Source of the DNA: Bradyrhizobium sp. LTSP849
GTDB lineage: Bacteria; Pseudomonadota; Alphaproteobacteria; Rhizobiales; Xanthobacteraceae
Length of the DNA: 64,000 nucleotides
NCBI RefSeq assembly: GCF_000938255.1
Contig: NZ_JYMR01000023.1
Location: 248,001-312,000, forward strand
Reading direction: 5' to 3'
Below the pieces are notes generated by a model. The model was not told the origin of the DNA. It ran no database searches and saw only the letters and a list, made by a program, of their open reading frames with translations. Within the stretch, counting starts at the first letter, position 1, and each line of letters opens with the position of its first letter. A program made the translations under genes and the position numbers. Of this stretch, positions 8,538-19,366 are shown in pieces.

Positions 8538-10157
8538 ATGCGTTTTGTGTCTTTCAGGCCGGCGTCTTGCGTCGTCGCCACCGTCGCGCTGCTGCTCGTC
8601 GCCACCGCACCCTCGCAGGCGCAAACCAGGGCGGAAACGCTGCGCTATGTGACCGGCGCATCGGTCAACACGCTCGATCCCAACATTCCCGGTTCGACCC
8701 GCGAGTCCTTCGGACTGAGCATGAGCACCTACGACCGGCTGGTGGCCTTCGGCCGCAAGCAGCTCAACGGCAAATGGGTGTTCGATCTCGACACAATCAC
8801 GGGCGAGCTCGCAGAATCCTACGACGTCAGTCCGGACAGACTGAAGATCACCTTCCATCTGCGCAAGGACGCCAAGTTCCAGGACGGCTCGCCGGTCACC
8901 GCCGAGGACGTCAAATGGTCGCTCGATCGCTGCGTTACCGCGCCGATCCTCGGCAAGGCGCAGCTCCTGACGGGATCGTTGACGTCGGCCGACCAGTTCA
9001 AGGTGATCGATCCCCTCACCATCGAGGTGACGCTGCCGAACCCAGATAAGCTCGCGCTACCCAATCTTGCCACCGTCTACCCGATCATCATCAACTCGAA
9101 GGTCGCCAAGGAGCATGCGACGACGGATGATCCCTGGGCCACCGCCTGGCTGAAGGAGCACACCGCCGGCAGCGGCGCCTATGTGGTCGAGACGTTCAAG
9201 CCTGGCGAGCAGGTGATCCTCAAGCGCGACGAGGCCTGGAATCGCAGCTCGGCCAATAAGCCGGCGTTCTTCAAGCGCGTGATCGTGCAGTCCGTGCCGG
9301 AGCCGGCGACCCGCGCCAATCTGGTCGAACGCGGCGATGCCGATATCGTCGTCGATCTCCAGGCGAGCGATGTGCAGTCGCTGGAGGCCAAGGGCAAACT
9401 CAAGGTGGTCTCGACACCGCAATACAACGCGATCACCTTCGTCTCGATGAACAATCAGATCCCGCCTTTCGACAACGTCAATGTACGCCGCGCCATCGCC
9501 TTCGCGCTGCCCTATGACGACATGTTCAAAGCCGCCTTGTTCGGCCGCGGCGCGCCGCTGTTCGGTGCGAGCTGGCCCGACGGCAAGCCGCTGAACGGCA
9601 TCTATCCGTTCCAGGCGCCGGTGAAGGTCGATCTCGACAAGGCTCGTGAATATCTCAAGGCCGCGGGTCTCCCAGAGGGCTTCTCGACGACCTTCAGCTT
9701 CAACGTCGGCCAAGCCTCGACCGCCGAGCCGATGGCGGCTCTCATCAAGGAATCGCTTGCCAAGATCGGGATCAAGGTCGACATCCAGAAGCTGCCGGAC
9801 GCGCAGATGTCGACGCAGATCAACGAGAAGAAGCTGCCCTTGTTCACCGAAGGCATCGTCGCCTGGCTGCCTTCGACGGACTATTTCTACCGCAACTTCT
9901 ACACTGGCAATCAGCGCTGGAATTACAGCTCGACAAATAACCCCGAGCTGGCCGCAATCGCGCAGGAAGCTCGCTTCGAGCCGGATAAGGCCAAGTACGA
10001 GGAGGATGGCCGCAAGCTCAATGCGATCCATTTCAGCGAGATGCCGCAGATCCCGCTGTGGCAGCCGAACCAGGATGCCGTCATGGCGCCGTCGATCGAA
10101 GGCTACACCTACGAATTCCATCGTCAGGTCGACTATCGCGATGTCAGCCGCAAGTGA
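8538..10157 (+). CDS. ABC transporter substrate-binding protein, oligopeptide family (SBP_bac_5), system 1
   Basis: 539-residue periplasmic binding protein of the DppA/OppA type. A Sec signal peptide (basic start, hydrophobic stretch VVATVALLLVATA, probable cleavage after PSQAQ) precedes the family pattern: LDPN near the N terminus, FHLRKDAKFQDGSPVTAEDVKWSL, and NVRRAIAFALPYD. The start at 8538 has AAGGGA 6 nt upstream and opens directly into the signal peptide; the in-frame Met at 8502 does not. It is the first gene of a four-gene transporter operon led by the sigma-54-type promoter at 8470. The ligand could be a peptide or another amide-type nitrogen compound; the sequence does not decide. 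Confidence 0.88.
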   Translation: MRFVSFRPASCVVATVALLLVATAPSQAQTRAETLRYVTGASVNTLDPNIPGSTRESFGLSMSTYDRLVAFGRKQLNGKWVFDLDTITGELAESYDVSPDRLKITFHLRKDAKFQDGSPVTAEDVKWSLDRCVTAPILGKAQLLTGSLTSADQFKVIDPLTIEVTLPNPDKLALPNLATVYPIIINSKVAKEHATTDDPWATAWLKEHTAGSGAYVVETFKPGEQVILKRDEAWNRSSANKPAFFKRVIVQSVPEPATRANLVERGDADIVVDLQASDVQSLEAKGKLKVVSTPQYNAITFVSMNNQIPPFDNVNVRRAIAFALPYDDMFKAALFGRGAPLFGASWPDGKPLNGIYPFQAPVKVDLDKAREYLKAAGLPEGFSTTFSFNVGQASTAEPMAALIKESLAKIGIKVDIQKLPDAQMSTQINEKKLPLFTEGIVAWLPSTDYFYRNFYTGNQRWNYSSTNNPELAAIAQEARFEPDKAKYEEDGRKLNAIHFSEMPQIPLWQPNQDAVMAPSIEGYTYEFHRQVDYRDVSRK

Positions 10158-10186
10158 CGGCAGCAGACGGGAAGGAACGCTACAGG

Positions 10187-11221
10187 GTGACAAGCGGTCT
10201 TGGTGCAACGATGGTGCGGGCGGGCAGGCGGCTTCTGTCGTCGCTCCCGGCGCTGTTCGGTGTGCTGGTCTTCACCTTCCTGTTGATGCGCGTCCTGCCA
10301 GGGGACCCCGCGGTGTTCTTCGCCTCGGGGCCCAATGCGGGCAAGGAAGAGATCGAGCAGATCCGCAAGCAGATGGGGCTCAACAAGTCGGTGCCGGAGC
10401 AGCTCGTGTTCTATCTCTCCGACATCGGCCACGGCAATCTCGGCCGCTCCATGATGACAGGGCAGCCGGTGCTGAAGGATCTGCGCGAGCGGCTGCCGGC
10501 CTCGCTCGAGCTCACCTTCACCGCGCTGTTGATCGCACTGATTGCGGCGGTGCCGCTCGGCGTGGTCGCCGCGCTGAGGCCAGGGTCGTTCGTCGATCAT
10601 GGCGTGCGGTTGTTCTGCGCGCTCGGCGTCTGCGTGCCGACCTTCGTCTCGGGCCTGCTGCTGATCTATGTCTTCTACTATCTGCTCGGGCTTGCGCCTG
10701 ATCCGACCGGGCGGATCGACGTCTTCACCTCGCTGCCGCCGCAGCGTACCGGCTTTCTGTCGATCGATTTTCTGCTCGCCGGTGACATTGAGGGCTGGTG
10801 GGCCGCTTGCAAGCAGTTGATCCTGCCGGCAGTGAGCATGGCTCTGTTCGTGATCGCGCCGCTGGCGCGGATCACGCGTGCCTCGATGCTGGTCTCGCTC
10901 GGCAGCGACTTTGTGCGCACCGCACGTTCGGTCGGATTGTCCTGGCACAAGGTGGTCGTCACCTATGCGCTGAGGAATGCGATCCTGCCCGTCATCACCA
11001 TCGCCGGCATCGTGTTCTCGACCATGCTTGGCGCCAATGTCCTGGTGGAGAAAGTGTTCTCCTGGCCGGGCGTCGCCTCCTATGCCCTCGATGCGTTGTT
11101 ATCCTCGGACTATGCGCCGGTGCAGGGTTTTGTGCTGCTGATGGCCAGCCTGTTCGTGCTGGTCAATCTGATCGTCGACGTCTGCTATGGCATTGCCGAT
11201 CCCAGGGTATCGATCGAATGA
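10187..11221 (+). CDS. ABC transporter permease, DppB/OppB type, system 1
   Basis: Inner-membrane permease of about 344 residues with an N-terminal helix (LPALFGVLVFTFLLMRVLPGDP, in which RxLPGDP is the DppB signature) and about six membrane segments in all. The cytoplasmic EAA-type coupling loop is in the RTARSVGLSWHKVVVTYALRNAILP region. The start is uncertain: GTG 10187 has AAGGA about 10 nt upstream and is preferred over ATG 10211, which has no clear ribosome site. It pairs with the second permease, whose ATG overlaps this stop (ATGA). Confidence 0.85.
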   Translation: MTSGLGATMVRAGRRLLSSLPALFGVLVFTFLLMRVLPGDPAVFFASGPNAGKEEIEQIRKQMGLNKSVPEQLVFYLSDIGHGNLGRSMMTGQPVLKDLRERLPASLELTFTALLIALIAAVPLGVVAALRPGSFVDHGVRLFCALGVCVPTFVSGLLLIYVFYYLLGLAPDPTGRIDVFTSLPPQRTGFLSIDFLLAGDIEGWWAACKQLILPAVSMALFVIAPLARITRASMLVSLGSDFVRTARSVGLSWHKVVVTYALRNAILPVITIAGIVFSTMLGANVLVEKVFSWPGVASYALDALLSSDYAPVQGFVLLMASLFVLVNLIVDVCYGIADPRVSIE

Positions 11222-12066
11222 CCAGTGCAACCTTCCGCCATTCGGTCTGGATCCTGCGCGGCAATCCACTCACCGGCGTCTCCGCCGCCGGTGTCCTCCT
11301 GTTCGTTCTTGTCGCGATCTTCGGGCCGTGGATCGTGCCCTATGATCCCGTGGTCTCGAATGTCTCGGAAGCGCTGCTGCCGCCGAGCGCGGCGCACCTT
11401 GCCGGTACCGATCAGCTCGGGCGCGACGTATTCAGTCGCCTCGTCGTTGCGGCCCGGCTCGATCTTGCGATTGCGGTCTCCGCGGTCGGCATTTCCTTCG
11501 TGATCGGGGCCGTCGTCGGTTCGTTCTGCGGCTATACCGGGGGCCGGCTAGACCGCAGCGTCGGCCGCTTCGTCGACGTGATGATGGCGTTTCCGCTGTT
11601 TGTGCTGGCGATGGCGATGGTTGCAGCGCTGGGCAACCGGATCGAGAACATCGTCATCGCAACCGCGATCATCAATCTTCCCTTCTACATTCGCTTCGCA
11701 CGCGCCGAGGTCAATATCAGGCGCAATGTCGGCTGGGTCGAGGCCGCGCGCGCCTGCGGCGAGAGCCATTTCTCGGTGGTGTTGCGCTTCCTGCTGCCAA
11801 ATATCCTGCCGGCGATGGCGGTGCAGATCTCGCTCAATCTCGGCTGGGCCATTCTCAATGCCGCCGGCCTGTCCTTCATCGGCCTCGGGGTCAAGCCGCC
11901 GACGCCGGAATGGGGCATCATGGTCGCGGAGGGTGCGCGCTTCATCTCGACCGGGCGGTGGTGGCTCGTGGCCTTTCCGGGCCTCGCGCTGATGATGGCG
12001 GTGCTGTGCTTCAATCTCCTCGGTGACGGGATGCGGGACATTCTCGATCCCCGCATGCGCACATGA
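11218..12066 (+). CDS. ABC transporter permease, DppC/OppC type, system 1
   Basis: 282 residues. An N-terminal helix is followed by the DppC hallmark LAGTDQLGRDVFSRL and about five more membrane segments; the coupling loop is around EAARACGESHFSVVLRFLLPN, and the end LLGDGMRDILDPRMRT is typical. It starts inside the stop of the first permease and its stop overlaps the ATPase start, so all membrane and ATPase genes are translationally coupled. It forms the heterodimeric channel with the 10187 product. Confidence 0.88.
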   Translation: MTSATFRHSVWILRGNPLTGVSAAGVLLFVLVAIFGPWIVPYDPVVSNVSEALLPPSAAHLAGTDQLGRDVFSRLVVAARLDLAIAVSAVGISFVIGAVVGSFCGYTGGRLDRSVGRFVDVMMAFPLFVLAMAMVAALGNRIENIVIATAIINLPFYIRFARAEVNIRRNVGWVEAARACGESHFSVVLRFLLPNILPAMAVQISLNLGWAILNAAGLSFIGLGVKPPTPEWGIMVAEGARFISTGRWWLVAFPGLALMMAVLCFNLLGDGMRDILDPRMRT

Positions 12067-13733
12067 GCGAGGAACTGCTCAGGATCGACGACCTCCACGT
12101 CTCGTTCTCGACGCGGCGTGGACTGGTCGAGGCCGTGCGTGGCGTCACGCTCACGGTCGAGGCCGGCGAGATGCTTGGCCTTGTCGGTGAGAGCGGTTCG
12201 GGCAAGTCGGTCACCGGCTTTGCCACGACAAGGCTGCTGGATTCGGCCGGGCGCGTCACCGGCGGAAAGATTCTGTTTCGCGGCCAGGACATCACGAAGC
12301 TCAGGGGCGACGACCTCCGTCAGCTCCAGGGCGCCGCGATGTCGATGATCTTCCAGAATCCGCGGGCGGCACTCAATCCGATCCGGGCGATCGGCTTGCA
12401 GATCGCGGATGCGATCCTCACCCACAAGCGGATATCGAAGGATGCCGCGCGTGCCGAAGCGCTGGAGCTGCTCCGCGCCGTCCAGATCCGCGATCCCGAG
12501 AAGCGGATGAATGCCTATCCGCATGAACTGTCCGGCGGCATGTGCCAGCGCGTCATGATTGCGATCGCGATTTCCTGCAATCCCGCGCTGCTGATCGCCG
12601 ACGAGCCGACGACGGGTCTCGACGTCACCACGCAGAAGGTCGTGATGGATCTGTTGGCGGATATTGCTGCCGCCCGCGGCATGGCCACGATTTTGATTAC
12701 GCACGATCTCGGGCTTGCGGCGCGATATTGCCGCCGCATTGCCGTGATGGAGCAAGGGCGTATTGTCGAGGAGGCGAGTCCCAAGACTCTCTTCAGCACA
12801 CCACAGCACGCCTATACCAGGCGCCTGGTTGCGGCATCGCCGACAGCGACGTCGCGGATCGAGGACCTCGTGACGGCGGAGGAGCGGGAACGACACGCGG
12901 CAGTGATCAGCAAGCCGAGGCAGCAGCTCGCGCACGGGACTCCGCCGCTGCTGGAGGTTCGGAAACTCGCCAAGCGTTTTGATCAAGGCTCGGCGGCGGT
13001 TGCCGACTTCTCGATGACGATAGCCGGCGGCGAGAGCGTCGGGCTCGTCGGCGAATCCGGATCCGGCAAGAGCACGACCTCGCGGATGATCTGCCGTCTG
13101 ATCGATCCGAGCGAAGGCGACATCGTGTTCGACGGGCAGTCGATCGGGCATGTGGCAGCGCGGGACTTTCACCGCTCGCGCTTTCGCAAAGACATCCAGA
13201 TAGTCTTCCAGGACCCGAACGAGAGCCTCAATCCGCGCTTCACGGCCTTCGACTGCATCGCCCACCCCCTGATGCGGCTCGACGATATGCGCGCGGGCAG
13301 CGAGCTGCGGCAGCGGGTCGAAGAATGTGCGGAGCGGGTAGGCTTGCCGCTGGATCTCTTGCCGCGCTTCCCACATCAGCTCTCTGGTGGTCAGAAGGCC
13401 CGCGTCGGGATTGCCCGTGCCATCGCCTGCCGGCCGCGGCTCCTGGTGCTCGACGAGCCGACCGCCGCGCTCGACGTCTCGGTACAGGCGGTGGTGTTGC
13501 AATTGCTCGACCGCTTGCGGCGCGAGAACGACATCGCGCTGCTGTTCGTCAGCCACGATCTCAATGTGGTGCGCATGCTCTGCGACCGCACCATCGTGCT
13601 GCGCAATGGCGGCATCGTGGAGCAAGGCGAAAGCCGGGCGTTGTTCGATAATCCGAAGACCGACTACACCCGCAAGCTGGTCGAGGCGATCCCGCATATC
13701 GAGACCGGGCCAGCGCTGGCGGCCGCGCTTTGA
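12063..13733 (+). CDS. Fused dipeptide ABC transporter ATPase (DppD-DppF type), system 1
   Basis: 556 residues carrying two complete ABC domains in one chain. Domain 1 has Walker A GESGSGKS at 42-49, signature LSGGM at 156-160 and Walker B ending ADEP near 179-182. Domain 2 has Walker A at 330-337, LSGGQ at 440-444 and LDEP near 463-466. Oligopeptide systems often use two separate ATPases (as system 2 in this window does); here, as in system 3, they are fused. It starts within the stop of the second permease and closes the operon, 66 nt before the next sigma-54-type promoter. Confidence 0.9.
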   Translation: MSEELLRIDDLHVSFSTRRGLVEAVRGVTLTVEAGEMLGLVGESGSGKSVTGFATTRLLDSAGRVTGGKILFRGQDITKLRGDDLRQLQGAAMSMIFQNPRAALNPIRAIGLQIADAILTHKRISKDAARAEALELLRAVQIRDPEKRMNAYPHELSGGMCQRVMIAIAISCNPALLIADEPTTGLDVTTQKVVMDLLADIAAARGMATILITHDLGLAARYCRRIAVMEQGRIVEEASPKTLFSTPQHAYTRRLVAASPTATSRIEDLVTAEERERHAAVISKPRQQLAHGTPPLLEVRKLAKRFDQGSAAVADFSMTIAGGESVGLVGESGSGKSTTSRMICRLIDPSEGDIVFDGQSIGHVAARDFHRSRFRKDIQIVFQDPNESLNPRFTAFDCIAHPLMRLDDMRAGSELRQRVEECAERVGLPLDLLPRFPHQLSGGQKARVGIARAIACRPRLLVLDEPTAALDVSVQAVVLQLLDRLRRENDIALLFVSHDLNVVRMLCDRTIVLRNGGIVEQGESRALFDNPKTDYTRKLVEAIPHIETGPALAAAL

Positions 13734-13799
13734 GGCCGTTCTTTGGTACTTGGACTAGCCAGAAAGTCGATGAGATCTCGCTGGCGAAGGCGTGGTTAC

Positions 13800-13815
13800 T
13801 GGCATACCATTTGCA
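13800..13815 (+). promoter_or_regulatory. Sigma-54 (-24/-12) promoter match before ABC operon 2
   Basis: TGGCATA, four bases, then TTGCA: GG at 13801-13802 and GC at 13813-13814, exactly 10 nt apart. Only the sixth consensus position differs (T for C). It lies in the 154-nt gap 13734-13887, with a predicted start near 13826 and a leader of about 60 nt before the binding-protein gene. A second such match in front of an operon of the same kind makes chance less likely. Confidence 0.7.
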
Positions 13816-13887
13816 CGCTAATGGGCTCTGTTTCACTTGCTCTTGGCCAATAAACGGCCGGCATCACGGCATTACTGGGAGGAATTC

Positions 13888-15492
13888 ATGGATCGCAGGA
13901 CCGTATTGAAGGGACTGGCTGGCGCAGGCGGTCTGGCATTGTCGGGTGGCCTCTCGGCGCCTGCGATCGCGCAAGGCGCCTCAGCCCGGACCCTGCGCTT
14001 TGTGCCGCAGGCCAACCTCGCCAATTTCGATCCGATCTGGGGCACGCAATATGTCGTGCGCAATGCCGCGGCCCTGGTCTGGGATACGCTCTACGGCGTC
14101 GATGCCTCGCTCCAGCCGCAGCGGCAGATGGTCGAGTCCGAGGAGGTGACCGACGACGGCACGACCTGGACGTTCAAGCTCCGATCAGGGCTCAAATTCC
14201 ATGACGGCGAGCCTGTGCTGAGCAAGGACGTCGTCGCGAGCCTTACGCGCTGGTCGGCGCGCGATCCGATGGGGCTGATGCTCAAGGCGATTCAGCAGGA
14301 GCTCACCGCCGTCGACGACCGCACCTTCAAATGGGTGCTGAAGCAGCCCTATCCGAAGCTGCTCTACGCACTCGGAAAGGGCAACTCGCCTTGCGCCTTC
14401 ATCATGCCGGAGCGCATCGCGCAGACCGACCCCTTCAAGCAGATCTCCGACTATATCGGCTCCGGCCCGATGAAGTTCGCCAAGGGCGAGTGGGTCCCGG
14501 GCGCCAAGGCCGTGTTCGAAAAATTTGCCGACTATGTGCCGCGGCAGGAGAAATCATCCTGGCTTGCCGGCGGCAAGCAAATATTGGTCGATCGCGTCGA
14601 GTGGATCATCATGCCGGATCCGGCAACGGCGGCGGCCGCGTTGCAAAATGGCGAGATCGACTGGTGGGAGAATCCGATCGCGGATCTGGTTCCGGTCCTG
14701 AAGAAGAACAAGAATATCAGCGTCGATATCGGCGATCCCCTCGGCAATGTCGGCTCGTTCCGCATGAACCACCTTTACCCGCCCTTCAACGACGTGCGGG
14801 CGCGGCGCGCGGTGCTGATGGCGCTCAATCAGGAAGACTACATGCGTGCGATCGTCGGCGACGATAATTCATTGTGGAAGCCGCTGCCCGGCTTCTTTAC
14901 GCCGGATACGCCGCTCTACACCGAAGCGGGTGGCGAGATCCTGAAGGGCAAGCGCGATCTCGACGCGGCCAAGAAGTTGCTCGCCGAGAGCGGCTATTCC
15001 GGCCAGCCGGTGACTTGCCTCGTCGCGCAAGATCAGCCGATCACCAAGGCAATGGGCGACGTGACCGCGGACCTCCTGAAGCAGCTCGGCATGAACGTCG
15101 ACTTCGTTGCAACCGACTGGGGCACGGTCGGCTCCCGCCGTGCGGCGAAGACGCCGCCGGGGCAGGGTGGCTGGAACATGTTCCACACCTGGCATGCAGG
15201 CGCGGACTGCATCAATCCCGCTCCCTACACGGGCATTCGCGCCAATGGCGACAAGGCGTGGTTCGGCTGGCCCAACAGCCCCGCGACCGAGAAGGAGGTC
15301 ACGTCCTGGTTCGAGGCCAAGAGCCTCGATGAGGAAAAGGCCGCCATCGGCCGCCTCAACAAGGCAGCAATGGACGACGTCGTCTACGCGCCGACAGGCT
15401 TCTTCCTGAGCTACACCGCGTGGCGCAAAAACGTCTCCGGCGTTGTCAAGGGACCGTTGCCCTTCTTCTGGGGCGTATCGAAGTCCGCATGA
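13888..15492 (+). CDS. ABC transporter substrate-binding protein, oligopeptide family, Tat-type signal, system 2
   Basis: 534-residue SBP_bac_5 protein. The N terminus MDRRTVLKGLAGAGGLAL followed by SAPAIAQGA looks like a twin-arginine signal, so it may be exported folded, unlike the Sec-type binding proteins of systems 1 and 3. Family markers include FKLRSGLKFHDGEPVLSKDV and NDVRARRAVLMALNQEDYM. ATG 13888 has GGAGG 5 nt upstream and is preferred to the in-frame Met at 13837. First gene of a five-gene transporter operon behind the -24/-12 element at 13800. Confidence 0.88.
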   Translation: MDRRTVLKGLAGAGGLALSGGLSAPAIAQGASARTLRFVPQANLANFDPIWGTQYVVRNAAALVWDTLYGVDASLQPQRQMVESEEVTDDGTTWTFKLRSGLKFHDGEPVLSKDVVASLTRWSARDPMGLMLKAIQQELTAVDDRTFKWVLKQPYPKLLYALGKGNSPCAFIMPERIAQTDPFKQISDYIGSGPMKFAKGEWVPGAKAVFEKFADYVPRQEKSSWLAGGKQILVDRVEWIIMPDPATAAAALQNGEIDWWENPIADLVPVLKKNKNISVDIGDPLGNVGSFRMNHLYPPFNDVRARRAVLMALNQEDYMRAIVGDDNSLWKPLPGFFTPDTPLYTEAGGEILKGKRDLDAAKKLLAESGYSGQPVTCLVAQDQPITKAMGDVTADLLKQLGMNVDFVATDWGTVGSRRAAKTPPGQGGWNMFHTWHAGADCINPAPYTGIRANGDKAWFGWPNSPATEKEVTSWFEAKSLDEEKAAIGRLNKAAMDDVVYAPTGFFLSYTAWRKNVSGVVKGPLPFFWGVSKSA

Positions 15493-15509
15493 TCCTGCGC
15501 TGAGGCCAG

Positions 15510-16451
15510 ATGCTCTCCTTTATCCTCCGGCGCGTCGTCTCCACCTTGCCGGTGATGGCGATTGTTGCATTGTTCGTGTTTAGCCTGCTTTACATCGCGC
15601 CGGGTGATCCGGCCGTGGTGATCGCGGGCGACCAGGCAAGCCCGGAGGATGTGGAGCGCATCCGCCAGAGCCTCGGCCTCGACCGGCCCTTCCTGATCCA
15701 GTTTGGAAGCTGGGTCTGGCGCATCCTGCATGGTGATCTCGGCACCTCGATCTTCACCAATCTGCCGGTTTCGACGATGATCGGGCAGCGTCTCGGGCCG
15801 ACGCTGTCGCTGATGATGGTCACCCTCCTGCTCACGATCGTGGTCGCGGTGCCGCTCGGTGTGGTGGCGGCATGGAAAGCCGGCAGCTTCATCGACCGCG
15901 CCATCATGGCATTCGCCGTGTTCGGCTTCTCGCTGCCCGTCTTCGTCGTCGGCTACGTGCTCGCCTACGTCTTCGCGCTGGAGCTCGAATGGCTTCCGGT
16001 GCAGGGCTACACGCCGCTCACGGAGGGTTTTTGGCCGTGGCTGCAAAACCTGATCCTGCCCGCGGTCGCGCTCGGCTGCGTCTACATCGCGCTGGTCGCG
16101 CGCATCACGCGCGCCACCATGCTTGAAGTCTTGCAGCAAGATTATATCCGCACTGCGCGTGCCAAGGGGCTCGGGCAGGGCGGCATCCTGTTCATTCACG
16201 CGCTGAAGAACGCCGCGGTGCCGATCGTCACCGTGATCGGGATCGGCATCGCGCTCCTGATCGGCGGCGCGGTCGTGACCGAGAGCGTGTTCGCGATTCC
16301 TGGCCTCGGCCGTCTCACGATCGATGCGATCCTGCGGCGCGACTATCCAGTGATCCAGGGCATCGTGCTGCTGTTCAGCTTTGTTTACGTGTTGGTCAAT
16401 CTGATGATCGACGTCACCTACACGATCGTTGACCCGAGGATCCGCTATTGA
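15510..16451 (+). CDS. ABC transporter permease, DppB/OppB type, system 2
   Basis: 313 residues with a classical DppB layout: N-terminal helix MLSFILRRVVSTLPVMAIVA, then the (R/I)APGDP signature, about six membrane segments, and the coupling loop around IRTARAKGLGQGGILFIHALKN. It begins 17 nt after the binding-protein stop. Its TGA overlaps a TTG start of the next permease. Confidence 0.88.
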   Translation: MLSFILRRVVSTLPVMAIVALFVFSLLYIAPGDPAVVIAGDQASPEDVERIRQSLGLDRPFLIQFGSWVWRILHGDLGTSIFTNLPVSTMIGQRLGPTLSLMMVTLLLTIVVAVPLGVVAAWKAGSFIDRAIMAFAVFGFSLPVFVVGYVLAYVFALELEWLPVQGYTPLTEGFWPWLQNLILPAVALGCVYIALVARITRATMLEVLQQDYIRTARAKGLGQGGILFIHALKNAAVPIVTVIGIGIALLIGGAVVTESVFAIPGLGRLTIDAILRRDYPVIQGIVLLFSFVYVLVNLMIDVTYTIVDPRIRY

Positions 16452-17371
16452 CCGACATGACCGTCAACCCGCAAACGCTCCCGGCCGGATTCGCCGTCGC
16501 GCCGCAACTGCCCGATATCCTTCGTCCTGTCAGGATCCGGCGCGGCTTCATGGGGCTGCTGCGCGGCCATCCCACCGTCGCGATCGGCGGCGCGCTACTG
16601 CTGATTCTTGTCCTGATTGCGATCTTCGCGCCTTACCTCGGAACGGTCGATCCGACCGCGCTCGCGCCCGCCAAACGTACCCGCGCGCCGTCGGCCGCTT
16701 ACTGGTTCGGCTCCGACGTGCTCGGCCGCGACATCTATTCCCGCGTGCTCTTTGGTGCGCGGGTCTCGCTCACGGTCGGCCTGTCCGTTGCGATATTCGC
16801 GTCCACGGTGGGGCTTGCCATTGGCATCGTCTCCGGCTTCATCCGCTGGGCGGACGGAATCCTGATGCGCTTCATGGACGGCTTGATGTCGATCCCGCCG
16901 ATCCTGCTGGCGATCGCGCTGATGGCGCTGACGCGCGGCAGCGTCGGCAACGTCATTCTGGCGATCACCATTGCCGAGATCCCGCGCGTCTCGCGCCTGG
17001 TGCGCAGCGTCGTGCTGTCGCTGCGCGAACAACCCTATGTGGATGCGGCGGTCGCCTGCGGTACGCGCACGCCGATGATCATCCTGCGCCACATCCTGCC
17101 CAACACACTCGCGCCGATGCTGGTCCAGGCGACCTATATCTGCGCCAGCGCCATGATCACGGAAGCGATCCTGTCTTTCATCGGCGCAGGCACCCCGCCG
17201 ACCATTCCGTCTTGGGGCAACATCATGGCCGAGGGCCGCGCGCTGTGGCAGGTCAAGCCCTATATCGTGTTCTTTCCGGCGGCCTTCCTGTCGGTGACCG
17301 TGCTCGCGGTGAATTTGCTCGGCGACGGCCTTCGCGATGCGCTCGATCCGCGCATGGCCAAGAGCCTCTGA
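16448..17371 (+). CDS. ABC transporter permease, DppC/OppC type, system 2 (probable TTG start)
   Basis: 307 residues. After a roughly 45-residue cytoplasmic N terminus come a hydrophobic helix (GGALLLILVLIAIFAPYL), the YWFGSDVLGRDIYSRV motif, further membrane segments, a coupling loop with DAAVACGTRTPMIILRHILPN, and the usual end GDGLRDALDPRM. A GAGGA site lies 6 nt before TTG 16448 but 15 nt before ATG 16457, so the unusual TTG, overlapping the previous stop as TTGA, is favoured. The alternative would shorten the protein by three residues. Confidence 0.85.
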   Translation: MTDMTVNPQTLPAGFAVAPQLPDILRPVRIRRGFMGLLRGHPTVAIGGALLLILVLIAIFAPYLGTVDPTALAPAKRTRAPSAAYWFGSDVLGRDIYSRVLFGARVSLTVGLSVAIFASTVGLAIGIVSGFIRWADGILMRFMDGLMSIPPILLAIALMALTRGSVGNVILAITIAEIPRVSRLVRSVVLSLREQPYVDAAVACGTRTPMIILRHILPNTLAPMLVQATYICASAMITEAILSFIGAGTPPTIPSWGNIMAEGRALWQVKPYIVFFPAAFLSVTVLAVNLLGDGLRDALDPRMAKSL

Positions 17372-17390
17372 TGTTTCGAGGCTGATCAAG

Positions 17391-18376
<986 letters not shown>

Positions 18377-18380
<4 letters not shown>

Positions 18381-19360
18381 GTCCTCCACTGCTCCAGGTC
18401 AACGACCTCAAGAAGCATTTTCCGGTCAATAGAGGCCTGTTCGGGCGCAAGTCCGAATGGGTCTATGCGGTCGATGGCGTGTCGTTCGAGATCGCACGGG
18501 GCGAGACGCTGTCGCTGGTCGGTGAGTCCGGTTGTGGCAAGTCGACGGTCGGCCGCGCTGTTTTGCGCCTGTTCGATATCACCGCGGGGCAGGTGATCCT
18601 CGACGGCCAGCGCATCGACGATGCCTCGCCGAGCGTGATGCGCCAGATGCGCCGGCGCGTGCAGGTCGTGTTCCAGGATCCGTTCTCGAGCCTCAATCCG
18701 CGCATGCGCGTGCGCGACATTCTGGCCGAGCCGATCCGGAACTTTGGCCTTGCAAAATCCGCGGCGGATCTTGAAGTCCGCGTCACGGAGCTGATGGACA
18801 CGGTGCGCCTGCCGCGCGAAGCGCTCAATCGCCGGCCGCACGAATTTTCGGGTGGCCAGCGCCAGCGTATCGGGATTGCGCGGGCGCTGGCGGCTGAGCC
18901 CGAGCTGATCGTCTGCGACGAGGCGGTCTCCGCGCTCGACGTCTCGGTCAAGGCCCAGATCGTCAATTTGCTGCAGGACCTCCAGCAGAAATTCGGCCTC
19001 GCGCTGCTCTTCATCAGCCACGATCTCGCGATCGTCGAGCACATGACCCACCGGGTCGCAGTGATGTACCTCGGCAAGATCGTCGAGGTGGCGCCGCGCC
19101 GGGAGATCTTTGCCGCGCCAAGGCATCCCTATACCAAGGCGCTGCTCTCGGCGGTGCCGCTGCCTGAGCCCGGCGCGCAGCGCAATCCGATCATCCTCAG
19201 CGGCGACGTGCCGAGCCCGATCAATCCACCAAGCGGATGCCGCTTCCACACCCGCTGCCCTTACGTCTTCGATCGCTGCCGGACGGAAGAGCCGCTGCTT
19301 CGTTCGGCCGAGGGCGAGCAATGGGTGGCCTGCCATTTGGATGCACTGCCGCAAGGCTAG
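18377..19360 (+). CDS. ABC transporter ATPase, DppF/OppF type, system 2
   Basis: 327 residues: Walker A GESGCGKS at 49-56, signature FSGGQRQRIG, Walker B IVCDEAVSALDVS, switch ISHDLAIVEHM, and a C-terminal cysteine extension (SGCRFHTRCP). The Walker B region reads CDEAVSALD, as is common in DppF proteins. It ends 6 nt before the stop of the convergent aminotransferase and is the last gene of the sigma-54-type operon 2. Confidence 0.88.
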
Positions 19361-19366
19361 ACAGCT

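Noticed and set aside
11685..13697. A 670-codon open frame antisense to the ABC ATPase and permease
   Set aside because: It is the mirror of two genes with clear ABC motifs, shows no recognisable domain and reflects the high-GC codon pattern.
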